Part shown: positions 10,932 through 19,269 of the stretch, in pieces | How positions within the stretch are numbered: position 1 is the first letter of the stretch | Layout of the letters: every line of letters starts with the position of its first letter | Notes under the pieces: generated by a model | The model's input: the letters and a program-made list of their open reading frames with translations, nothing else | Told to the model about the DNA's origin: nothing | Databases searched by the model: none | NCBI GenBank assembly: GCA_037179385.1 | Contig: CM074180.1 | Coordinates: forward strand, 24,409,455-24,473,454 | Source of the DNA: Holothuria scabra | Taxonomy: Eukaryota; Echinodermata; Holothuroidea; Aspidochirotida; Holothuriidae | Length of the DNA: 64,000 nucleotides | Direction of reading: 5' to 3' | Translations under genes and position numbers: made by a program

Positions 10932-12125
10932 TCAGTTTGTGGTAGGAAATGGGGGTAACCTGTAGCTGCGGTACGACACTCGATAATGTGACCCATCGGG
11001 GAGTTTCGCTTCTTCGGTGAGTTCCCCGTATTCAACAGATAAGGGGAATGCCTGTCTTCGTTGTTCCCGATGGTAAACCATTTTACATCGTCTGGCATTG
11101 TTCTTCACCTGGTTTACCCTTCTTGCTGCACGGCAGCAACAGTCGGACGATGGTGTAGGCCACATCAGTTGCCGGGGGTCAGGTAAGGGGAAGGCAGGGT
11201 TATCCAGTGGTATCAGTTTCCAGGTTGGTGTATCATCAGTAGACGGGAATGGGGCTGCTTGACCTTGGGGTTGTGGGAAGGGGCTTGAACTTTCAGCTTT
11301 AGAGGTTGAAGCCCCCTCACAGATGTTTAATGTAGTTTCTGTAAATTTAGAAAGTTGTGGCTGAGGCAAGTGCTGGAGATGAGTTGGTTGGGGGGTGCCT
11401 GTGACTGAGCTCTCTGCACCACTCTCAGCAGCTTCCACCGGTGCATTGAAATCGGTCTCCTCGTATTGTGCTGTAACTTCTGCTTGCCCCTTGGTTACTG
11501 TCAGTGCTGCATTCTCCTTTAATTTGGCACTGGGTTTCCCTGAAGAAGAACCTGCAATCTGGTTATGGGTTTCTTCTGTTACCCTCTCTTGGGGGTCAAC
11601 TTCTATGGGGAAACTTGTCTCCTCCAGTGCCGATAAAAGCTCTTCAAATAGTGCCATATCCTGACCCTCTGGTAGGTCCAGCGCTATGGTTGTTTCCTCT
11701 GGAGGGGCGGCCGCTTCCTTATTTACAGGCTGTGAATGTGTGGCTTGGTCTTTGACCCCTTTTGTTTTGTGGTTGTCCCTGGAGTGTCCCTGCTCAGGTT
11801 GTTGGAATTCTGAGGCTGTCCCTCTTCCCCCATTAGATTCGGGATCTCCCCTTTCCTTTGCCTCTTTTGCTTGTTTCGACTTGACCTGTTTTCCAGATTC
11901 CTGCTTGTCCCGGTGGTGGCATTTTTGACGATGTCTTAGCACATTCTCCAGCTTCCTGGACTCGTACTTACAGCGAGAGCTGGAGCAGGGAAACCATCCT
12001 CCATGGTGGTGTCGGCAGTGCCTGCTGAGCTCTGGGGGTGTCTGGAATGACCGCCGACACTTTCCACAATGCAGTCCTGGCTTACTTTCCTTCTCATTTC
12101 TCTCTGCTTGCTTTCTGGATGACAT
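10932..12125 (-). CDS. Third ORF of the gypsy element, two C2H2 zinc fingers
   Basis: The frame is 397 codons from the first ATG at 12125; the open frame starts three codons earlier at a TTG after a stop. Numbering from that TTG, finger 1 is C23-x2-C26-x12-H39-x3-H43 with F30 and L36 at the classical hydrophobic positions. Finger 2 is C50-x4-C55-x12-H68-x4-H73. A long acidic, proline- and serine-rich, probably disordered middle follows. The last 65 residues are basic (clusters RAARR, NNARRC, REQRRQ). I see no signal peptide or membrane segment, so it is not an envelope protein although it occupies the env position. A nuclear or nucleic-acid-binding role is inference. I recognise no named family. 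Confidence 0.8.
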   Translation of the reverse strand: MSSRKQAERNEKESKPGLHCGKCRRSFQTPPELSRHCRHHHGGWFPCSSSRCKYESRKLENVLRHRQKCHHRDKQESGKQVKSKQAKEAKERGDPESNGGRGTASEFQQPEQGHSRDNHKTKGVKDQATHSQPVNKEAAAPPEETTIALDLPEGQDMALFEELLSALEETSFPIEVDPQERVTEETHNQIAGSSSGKPSAKLKENAALTVTKGQAEVTAQYEETDFNAPVEAAESGAESSVTGTPQPTHLQHLPQPQLSKFTETTLNICEGASTSKAESSSPFPQPQGQAAPFPSTDDTPTWKLIPLDNPAFPLPDPRQLMWPTPSSDCCCRAARRVNQVKNNARRCKMVYHREQRRQAFPLSVEYGELTEEAKLPDGSHYRVSYRSYRLPPFPTTN

Positions 12126-12208
12126 CTTTACCAATTATGGGCAATTCAGACAGTTTGCTACCCTTCTATCACCAGTCCTAGTTCTTCTAACTTTTGGTTT
12201 CTTTTTTT

Positions 12209-12216
12209 TTTATATA
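12209..12216 (-). promoter_or_regulatory. Possible TATA box upstream of the third ORF
   Basis: The minus strand reads TATATAAA about 85 nt upstream of the ATG at 12125. No convincing pyrimidine tract plus AG acceptor is seen just before the ORF, so an internal promoter is as plausible as splicing. The site lies beside an A-rich run and may be chance. Confidence 0.3.
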
Positions 12217-12767
12217 CATATTTACTCCACCTCCCTTTTTATCTCCGACCAGGACAAAAGTCTGTTCCCTTTTTTCTATCTGTTCCTGTTCTGGTCATTT
12301 GTCAATGACCATTAGTTTTGCTTCACTAGCTGGTCACCAAACCAGCTGTCAGATCTCATTCCAGGATTGGCAATCAGGACACATTAACTAAGTCACCTCC
12401 CTGGGAATTACTGTAAAGCTAAAGAAGAGGCAGATGGAAACTTGACCTAGTAGCTCCATGGTTCAACCCAAGTCGGCCTGGGGTCTAGTCACCTCTTTCC
12501 CCTCCATCCATCCATCTTCTACCAAGGCTTTCCAAATCCTCCATTGGTCAGGGAGGAGATTACAGTATCTCCCAGCTGATTAATCGACCTGTATAGCCTC
12601 TCTACCATCTTCCTGGCTGGACGGCTTTTTTTTTTTTTTTTTTTTATTCCAGCAACAGATTCCAGAAACAATCTGGTCAACTTGAGAAGTTCCTCAAAAG
12701 TTTTTGAAGCACTTAGAACTGCTAGGTTAAAAGAGCATCAGGTGGAATTCTGCTTCTCCTTCTTCAG
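12217..12767 (-). other. Non-coding spacer between pol and the third ORF
   Basis: About 0.64 kb separates the pol stop at 12768 from the third ORF's ATG. It contains a poly-T run at about 12627-12647 (poly-A in sense) and no frame worth calling. Elements with env usually reach it by splicing, so this spacer is where an acceptor or promoter should be sought. Confidence 0.5.
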
Positions 12768-15700
12768 TCAATGCTCATAAACATTTTGCCCATAGTAAGA
12801 AGGCCGTTGCGTTACTCTTTTAGGTCTAGTGGGCAAAGTTTGCCCTTCATTTTTGTCACTATTGGACCCTCCAGTAGTAGCCGTATTATTCATCTTACTT
12901 TCTTTGGTTTCTGTTTTGTCGATGTCGGTCAAAGTTTTCTTCATCGTTTTAGGTTCTTCCATCCATGAAGGTTTCCTTTCGCCAAGGTGGGGTTTGAGGC
13001 GATTGTGGTGTACTATTTTTGGCTTCTTTCTAGGGCCTTCTTGGATTTCATAATTAGCATCACTAAGTTTTCTTACAACGAGGCATGGTCCACTCCATCG
13101 ATGCTGGAGTTTAGGGGAGATGCCCTTCCTTCTGGTAGTGTACCGGAGCCAAACACAGTCCCCCTCCTTATATGGGTGTAAGTTAGCTTTCCTGTCATAC
13201 ACCTTTTTCTGTCTCTCGTGAGAAATTTTCAAATGTTGTCGGGCACTGCGGTAAACTTCTTCGAATGTTTGCTTTAGTTCAAAGGCATACTGAGTGTAAG
13301 ACTCGACACCAGCTTGCCCAGGTGGGCCGGGAATCATTGCATTAAATGGTAGAGTTGCATTTCTTCCCAACATCAGTTCAGTTGGGGTATGCCCAGTTGA
13401 GTCATGAACTGCTGACCTATAAGCCATCATTACATAGGGTAACCAGGTATCCCAATCTTTCTGGTCCGGTGCTACCACGAGAGCCAACATATCTTCCAGG
13501 GTACGATTAAACCTTTCCACCATACCATCAGACTGAGGGTAGAAAGGTGTGGTCCGTGTCTTTTCAATGTCCAGTAGTTCACATAATTGCTGAAATAACG
13601 CTGATTCAAATTGTCTCCCCTGGTCAGTGTGTATCTCCTGGGGTATACCAAATCGGCAGATGAAATCTTGTACCAGAATGTTTGCCACGGTTTTGGCTTC
13701 TTGGTCAGGCATCGGAAAGGCCTCTGTCCATTTAGTAAAATAATCTGCAATTACCAAAATGTACTTGTTGTCTCTGGGGGTGATTGGTAAAGGGCCCAAA
13801 ATGTCTATGGCACAACGTTGTAAAGGTGCACCAGCAATAAATGTCTTAAGGCTGGACCGGGGTGTACGATAGGTCCCCTTGCGCGTGGCACATTTTTCAC
13901 AGCTCTTGCAATAGTTTTCTACGTCTTTCCTATAACCACTCCAGTAAAAGTTTGGGCGCAGTCTCTCCAGAGTTTTCTTTATTCTCATGTGCCCTGCCAA
14001 TTTGTGATCATGCATCTGCTGCAACACATCGGATCGAAGCTCAGTTGGTACTATAAGCTGCCACCAGACTTTATCTTCTCCCCAGACAAATTTTCTGTAA
14101 AGAACACCGTTACGTAATGAAAGTTCTTCCCACTTTAACCAATAGTTCTTGAGTGCGTCGCTGTGTACTGATACACTCTCCCATGGGGGTTTGACATTAC
14201 TGTTTTCTTTCCAAGTTATTATTTGCTGAATGTCGGGGTCTTCCCTTTGTAAAGCCTGCAATTCATTCAGAGTCCACCTGTTCAGCCAGGAAGTTCTCTC
14301 CAATTCCTTGTCTACTGGTCTTTCTTTTGTCAAGGTGAAGCAATAGGGGTCTTCAATAGGCAGTAAAGAAGGCTGTATAGGATCCACCTCTGTTTTACTC
14401 TGTAGTGCAGACTTTCCTTCTCTTCGCTCGCAATAATTACATGGATTGCAGGGGCGTCTGGACAGGGCGTCTGCATTAAGATGGAGTTTGCCTGGTCGGT
14501 GCTGAATTTCCATGTCATAGGTGCTTAGTACCTCAATCCACCTTGCCATTTGGCCCTCTGGGTTCTTAAAATTTAATAGCCATCTCAAAGCCCCATGGTC
14601 AGTTCTGAGAAGAAAAGGTCTCCCGTAGATATAATGGTGGTACCGTTTTACTGAACTGACCACTGCCAGTAATTCTTTCCTAGTGACGCAGTACTTCTGC
14701 TCTGCCTTTGACAAGGTTCGGCTGTAGTAGGATATTGGTCTCTCCACCCCATTTTGTTCTTGAGACAGTACAGCCCCCAATCCAACATTGCTGGCATCTG
14801 TGTCTAGTATGAATCGTCCCTCCGGGAGGGGATAGGCCAGAACTGGGGACTCCGTCAAGGCAGTTTTTAGGCGTTGGAAAGCCTGTTGGCACTCTTCGTC
14901 CCATGCAAATCGACGTCCTTTCTCTGTAAGCCGATGTAGTGGCTTTGCAATATTAGCAAATCCATTGATGAATCTTCGGTAGTAGGTACATAACCCCAAA
15001 AAGCTGCGTACTTCAGTTATATTCTGGGGTGTGCGCCAGTCTTTAATGGCGTTTATTTTACGTGGATCTGTAGATACTCCCTCTTGCGTTATACGATGCC
15101 CAAGATATTCAACCTCTTTCTGATACAGATGACATTTATTGGGTGATAGCTTAAGACCAGCTGCCTGCAATCGACTAAAAACTTCTTTCAGTCGTTCTGT
15201 GTGAGTCTCTAGGTTTTTGGAGTACACAATTATGTCGTCTAGATAGATGAGACACTTGGTCCACTGCAAACCTGTCAAAACTAACTCCATGAGCCTTTCA
15301 AAAGTCGCTGGTGCATTACAAAGGCCAAATGGCATAACATTGAAATGGTACAGGCCCCTGTCGGTGACAAATGCTGTTTTCCGCTTATCTTCATCCTTCA
15401 TTTCTATCTGCCAGTACCCACTTGAAAGGTCCAATGTGGAAAACCATTCTGAACCTCCCATCATGTCCAATGACTCCTCTATTTTAGGAATAGGATATGA
15501 GTCCTTCACCGTAATGTCATTCAGTTTACGATAGTCAACACAGAATCTGGTACTGCCATCTTTTTTTTCCACTAGTACTATCGGAGAGGCCCATGGGCTC
15601 CCCGATGGTTCTACAATTCGGTTCTGAAGCATTTCCCCGACATGGCGATGTACTTCCTCTTTTCTTTGAATGGGAACCCTTCTGGCTGCCTGCTTTATAG

Positions 15701-16655
15701 GTGCATGGGTACCGGTGTTGATTTCATGCTTCACTAGGCCTGTCCTGCCAATATCCAACTTGGTTTTACTGAAAAGGTTTCCATAATCTCTCAGTAGTTC
15801 TAGCACTTGATGATGTTGTTTTCTGTTGAGATTTTGGGTGCTTCTGGTGTATAGACCTTTCAGATGTTGTGGTAGAGGTGTTTCCTCGCAGCTCTTGCCA
15901 TCTATTGGAAGGTTGTGGTTGTTGCAGTTACTGCCTTCATTTACTGGTTCACATGTTGCCACCACAGTGTTAACATACAAGGTCACCGGATCAGGGGAAG
16001 TATTAGTGACTCTAATTGGTATCTTCTCATCCACTGCTCTTACTACAGCAGGGGTGACCAAAATTTCCTTCTTCTTGATAAATTTTAGATTAGGTTGTAC
16101 CAGTCCACAAATGTCCTCCCCCAGTTTGGACTCTAATTTTCCTTCTACTAACATTTCACTCTGTGGTGGTACTACCACTGTTGCATTCAAAGTCACACGC
16201 CTGAGTTGGGCATCTAGGCTTATTTGACCCTTGTGTTCACTGAGTTGTATGCCATCAATAACTACTACACCATGATGAACATTTATGGTGCAGTCAAACT
16301 TTTTCAAAAAGTCAAACCCTAGTATAAGCTGCGGTTCTATGTCTGCCACCCACACTTTATGTGGATACTCTCTGGAGGCAATTTTAAATTGGACATTAGT
16401 AGTTCCAGCAACCGGGATCGAATCTCCATTAGCCAATGTAAGCTCGCATGTTTCTCCTTCCAGGACAGGTCGATGCGTAGCAGGAATTAAGAAGAAGTTT
16501 TCCGTCCTCATCAAAGTGATGTTGGCACCCGTGTCAACTAAAGCTGGTAGACTACATCCATATAATTCTACTGTCAGGTAGATGCCATCACCTCCCTTGT
16601 TCTTGTTTACATGCACAGAAAGTTGTTTAGGCCTGTAATTCATATGTTCTGCCAA
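12768..16655 (-). CDS. pol: Pol polyprotein (protease, reverse transcriptase, RNase H, integrase)
   Basis: An uninterrupted frame of 1295 codons counted from a TTG; the frame is open upstream to 16721, overlapping gag in the -1 frame. The protease motif LVDTGA has its aspartate at 41. Reverse transcriptase spans about 305-540, with FSTLDL near 405 and the catalytic YLDD at 471-474. RNase H spans about 612-735 with D618, E661 and D686. The integrase zinc finger has H884, H889, C916 and C919; the catalytic triad is D951, D1011 and E1047. A GPY/F-type module (HRWSGP) lies near 1185. I see no chromodomain; the tail is basic and low in complexity. All key residues are present and no stop interrupts it, so the protein looks functional. 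Confidence 0.95.
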   Translation of the reverse strand: MAEHMNYRPKQLSVHVNKNKGGDGIYLTVELYGCSLPALVDTGANITLMRTENFFLIPATHRPVLEGETCELTLANGDSIPVAGTTNVQFKIASREYPHKVWVADIEPQLILGFDFLKKFDCTINVHHGVVVIDGIQLSEHKGQISLDAQLRRVTLNATVVVPPQSEMLVEGKLESKLGEDICGLVQPNLKFIKKKEILVTPAVVRAVDEKIPIRVTNTSPDPVTLYVNTVVATCEPVNEGSNCNNHNLPIDGKSCEETPLPQHLKGLYTRSTQNLNRKQHHQVLELLRDYGNLFSKTKLDIGRTGLVKHEINTGTHAPIKQAARRVPIQRKEEVHRHVGEMLQNRIVEPSGSPWASPIVLVEKKDGSTRFCVDYRKLNDITVKDSYPIPKIEESLDMMGGSEWFSTLDLSSGYWQIEMKDEDKRKTAFVTDRGLYHFNVMPFGLCNAPATFERLMELVLTGLQWTKCLIYLDDIIVYSKNLETHTERLKEVFSRLQAAGLKLSPNKCHLYQKEVEYLGHRITQEGVSTDPRKINAIKDWRTPQNITEVRSFLGLCTYYRRFINGFANIAKPLHRLTEKGRRFAWDEECQQAFQRLKTALTESPVLAYPLPEGRFILDTDASNVGLGAVLSQEQNGVERPISYYSRTLSKAEQKYCVTRKELLAVVSSVKRYHHYIYGRPFLLRTDHGALRWLLNFKNPEGQMARWIEVLSTYDMEIQHRPGKLHLNADALSRRPCNPCNYCERREGKSALQSKTEVDPIQPSLLPIEDPYCFTLTKERPVDKELERTSWLNRWTLNELQALQREDPDIQQIITWKENSNVKPPWESVSVHSDALKNYWLKWEELSLRNGVLYRKFVWGEDKVWWQLIVPTELRSDVLQQMHDHKLAGHMRIKKTLERLRPNFYWSGYRKDVENYCKSCEKCATRKGTYRTPRSSLKTFIAGAPLQRCAIDILGPLPITPRDNKYILVIADYFTKWTEAFPMPDQEAKTVANILVQDFICRFGIPQEIHTDQGRQFESALFQQLCELLDIEKTRTTPFYPQSDGMVERFNRTLEDMLALVVAPDQKDWDTWLPYVMMAYRSAVHDSTGHTPTELMLGRNATLPFNAMIPGPPGQAGVESYTQYAFELKQTFEEVYRSARQHLKISHERQKKVYDRKANLHPYKEGDCVWLRYTTRRKGISPKLQHRWSGPCLVVRKLSDANYEIQEGPRKKPKIVHHNRLKPHLGERKPSWMEEPKTMKKTLTDIDKTETKESKMNNTATTGGSNSDKNEGQTLPTRPKRVTQRPSYYGQNVYEH

Positions 16656-16691
16656 GTTCTGGCCTACAAACTTGGCGTTGTCTCGTTTGGG
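16628..16691 (-). promoter_or_regulatory. Gag-pol -1 ribosomal frameshift signal
   Basis: On the minus strand the heptamer CCCAAAC (16691-16685) sits in gag frame as C-CCA-AAC, the X-XXY-YYZ pattern. An 8-nt spacer (16684-16677) follows, then GCCAAGTT (16676-16669), a 10-nt loop and AACTTGGC (16658-16651): a perfect 8-bp stem. The loop holds TAGGCC, which can pair with GGCCTA at 16633-16628 to make an H-type pseudoknot. The pol frame is -1 relative to gag and is open from 16721. The gag stop codon (16666-16664) lies in the loop. Confidence 0.75.
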
Positions 16692-17857
16692 GTAGAACTC
16701 GATGGTTGGGATCCTGTGGTGTCAGCTCTAACTTCTTCCCTCTGTGGGCAATTTCTCTTGTAGTGGCCAAATTGTTTACATTGGTAACACTGTACTTTGG
16801 CCAAGTCCATTGGTTTGAATCCCCTACTATTCCTCCAATTTCCAGTAGGCTGCTCCACTTTGGTCTGCAATTCTTTCATTTGCTGAATTAACGACACAAG
16901 CATCTCCTTCAGAGTCGCCTCTTCAGTCACTTCTTTTGTCGTAGCTTTATCAATTGGCGACCCTTGTACTACTCTAGCCATCTTTCTTCCCAGAGACCCG
17001 CGCTGACGTTCGGCTGTATGAAATGCCTCTATTTCTAAGGCTGCTCTGATGGCATCGTCTAAATTAGTTGGTCTAGCCTGGTAAACTCCCAGGCGCAAAT
17101 TAGGATCATCAAGGGCATCCATGAAATGGTCTGTGGCCAGGGCTACCTGAACATCGAATGATGCAGTTGGGTATGCTTGTCTCGTCAATTGTTTAATAGC
17201 TTGACCAAGTTCAGGCAGAGTTTCTCCTTTCCTTCTCTGCCTGTTCTTCAACTGGATTCTAAAAACCTCGTGTTGATTTTGTGGACAGAACCGTGCCCTT
17301 AGTGCCGTCACCAATGCAGCATAATTTCTTCGGGAATCTGCACCAATGTCCACCAAAATTCCTTGAGCCTCCCCGCGCAAGTTTGTTGCCAAAAACATTG
17401 CCTTGGTGTAGTCATCCCATCCATTTAACTCTGCAATCAGCTCGAACTGTGTCAGATAATTGTCCCATGGTGTGGTTCCATCATAGAGAGCTGGACGCAC
17501 ATTTCTCACGGGCAGGTTGTCGTTTTGGTGAGCGCCATTAATTTCTGGTCTTTGCATATCTTGCCTAAACACTTCACCTTGTGGTGCCTGTCTCCTTTGC
17601 CTTTGCTGACCTTCCCAATTAACGCCTTGCTGGGCATTACCTGGTTGTCGAGGGAGAGTGTTGTCAACATGGTGATTTCTTTGACGGCGCTGATTTCTGT
17701 TCTCTGAAGGAGGGATCTCTGCTTTAAGCTTTACTTCCACCCCACTGCAGTCGGTCTCAGAGTCTGATGGTGTGTTTTCTTGAGAATAAGCCTCTTCCAA
17801 GGTAGTATCATTTTCCCCCTCTCCTGCCTGGAGTTTGCTTGCCTGTTGATCTTCCAT
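16664..17857 (-). CDS. gag: Gag polyprotein with CCHC zinc knuckle
   Basis: A frame of 397 codons from ATG at 17857, only 33 nt after the primer site. The first 115 residues are polar and low in complexity. A retrotransposon-gag-like capsid region follows (about 118-290; it includes WDNYLTQFELIAELNGW and FLATNLRGEAQ). A single zinc knuckle C-x2-C-x4-H-x4-C (CYQCKQFGHYKRNC) lies near residue 360. It forms the particle and binds the element's RNA in related elements. It ends in frame with the frameshift heptamer, so Gag and Gag-Pol would be made from one mRNA. Confidence 0.92.
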   Translation of the reverse strand: MEDQQASKLQAGEGENDTTLEEAYSQENTPSDSETDCSGVEVKLKAEIPPSENRNQRRQRNHHVDNTLPRQPGNAQQGVNWEGQQRQRRQAPQGEVFRQDMQRPEINGAHQNDNLPVRNVRPALYDGTTPWDNYLTQFELIAELNGWDDYTKAMFLATNLRGEAQGILVDIGADSRRNYAALVTALRARFCPQNQHEVFRIQLKNRQRRKGETLPELGQAIKQLTRQAYPTASFDVQVALATDHFMDALDDPNLRLGVYQARPTNLDDAIRAALEIEAFHTAERQRGSLGRKMARVVQGSPIDKATTKEVTEEATLKEMLVSLIQQMKELQTKVEQPTGNWRNSRGFKPMDLAKVQCYQCKQFGHYKRNCPQREEVRADTTGSQPSSSTPNETTPSL

Positions 17858-17890
17858 GTTCGAGTAAGAAGTCCCTTTGGCTTGGTACTA

Positions 17891-17915
17891 GGTTCGGATC
17901 CCACCGCTGCCACCA
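17891..17915 (-). other. Primer binding site complementary to tRNA-Leu
   Basis: On the plus strand these 25 bases read like the 3' end of a mature tRNA: a T-arm (ggttcggatcc), then the acceptor strand ccaccgctgc, then CCA. The acceptor strand and T-arm match the 3' end I know for animal tRNA-Leu(AAG/UAG), with one difference in the T-loop. The site starts two bases inside the 5' LTR, the expected place. The primer would be tRNA-Leu. Confidence 0.85.
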
Positions 17916-17917
17916 GT

Positions 17918-18795
17918 TGTAACGCTCCGGCGGTCTAGATAATGGCGATCTTCTGGTATCTGAAACCTTTCCTTTTCTGGATTAATCTGGTGTACCCCCC
18001 AGGACTATTCTTCCCCCGTAATCTCTATCCCTGCAGGCGGTGTTTGGTTTAGTGCGCCCTCTTCTGGCTCTTCGGAAGCCACACCCTCTTCTATTCTTCT
18101 TCAGAAAGGACTCCTTCCTTAACCCTTTAGAAGTCGCACCCTCTTCTGTTCTTCTGAAGTCAGTCGCACCCTCTTCTGTTCTTTGGTAGTGACTTCCCTC
18201 TTCTCCCTCTTCAGACCGTCGTTCACAGGTCAGTGTTGTTCCCCTCAATGCCTCGGAATCCTCCCTTCAGCAACTCTTCAGAGACCACAGCTTACCATGC
18301 TACTCTCCCCTCCCAGGCTTCAGTTCCCAAAGTCAAGACAAAGACAAAGATGACAGACAAATTCTCTCTAGGACTAACTATCTATTTGGTCTTCTTGGTG
18401 TACAGGGTAATAGATCTACTAGCTACTTTATGTACAGTCTATTTACAAGCTGTGGCCACAGTCCTCTTCCTTCTGGACCCGGAGAGTCCAGTGTTTCCAA
18501 CTGCCTCTGCGAGCAGGATGCATCCCTATTTATAAGTTTCTTCCCCCCTTACCTCTACACTTAAGCTAAAATTCTTCCACACCTCACCTCCCTGTGACCC
18601 CTGGCATAGACTCTTCAGTTAAGCTAACTTATTGCCTTAGAAGCAATGCACAGAAATATAGACCCATTCATTTGACCTTTCCTTCATGAAGCCTCTGAAT
18701 TCACACAGAAGTCCAAAACTGACCCATATTTGAGGAGATTTTGGAGAAGCCATTTGCTACTTTCTCCTGACGGGTTTATTCTGCCATATCTTACA
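17918..18795 (-). repeat. 5' LTR of the gypsy element (878 bp)
   Basis: It looks identical to the 3' LTR by eye and has the same TATA box (18527-18534). It starts with tgtaac and ends with cttaca on the plus strand. It provides the promoter for gag-pol. Confidence 0.93.
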
Positions 18796-18802
18796 CTTAG
18801 AT

Positions 18803-18975
18803 AAGATTTAACGACTCACCAACACCATCGTGTTGGTGTGTCGTTAAATCTTAAATGTGTTATATAGTGTCTACTGTTCAAATACTATTCAAGTCCTCCC
18901 GTTTAGTCGCCTCTTACGACAGGCTGTGAATACCGTAGACTTATTCTACAACACCCAGCCCAAGGGGGGGGGGGC
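18803..18975 (-). mobile_element. SINE-like fragment with strong terminal hairpin
   Basis: On the minus strand the block contains cctgtcgtaagaggcgacta (about 18905-18924) preceded by ctgggtgttgtagaataa. This text resembles a SINE I remember from mollusc and other invertebrate genomes. It ends in a hairpin: 18803-18825 pairs with 18830-18852 at 22 of 23 positions around a 4-nt loop. A G-run lies at its other end. The gypsy element inserted eight bases beyond the hairpin. Family assignment is from memory and uncertain. Confidence 0.5.
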
Positions 18976-19269
18976 AATCCTGGATGGAATATTCTTTTCA
19001 TAATATGCTGATCGCCATTGGTAATGCACAATTAGTGTGATATAAATACGTGTGCACGAAAGCACCGTAGTGTTAAGTGTTATGCAATGGACGATTGGTC
19101 TGTCTTTAAAAAGCAGAGACGCACATAGGCCTATGAAAAAAACGTCAGGTAAAAACTCCTTTTTTTCAGGTGAGTTATTAATGTGTTATCATCTACGTAT
19201 CTGTGATCAGGGCCGTCGCGACTGCGGGTGTAGGGGTGTTTCATCCTACCCCTCCCCCAGAAAAATGTC

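Larger units (their letters stand above)
9014..18795 (-). mobile_element. Complete Ty3/gypsy-type LTR retrotransposon
   Basis: A 9.8-kb element transcribed on the minus strand. In order of transcription it has: 5' LTR (17918-18795), tRNA-Leu primer site, gag, frameshift site, pol, a 0.64-kb spacer, a zinc-finger ORF, a 78-bp tandem repeat, a polypurine tract and the 3' LTR (9014-9891). The order PR-RT-RNaseH-IN places it in Ty3/gypsy (Metaviridae-like) rather than Ty1/copia. LTRs begin TG and end CA. Expected target duplications are imperfect: gtta precedes the left LTR and ctta follows the right one, a one-base mismatch. The frames are open and the LTRs look identical by eye, so the insertion should be recent. 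Confidence 0.95.

Noticed and set aside
10932..12125. Third ORF as a retroviral-type env
   Set aside because: No signal peptide, membrane segment or cleavage site is seen; zinc fingers and a basic tail point elsewhere.
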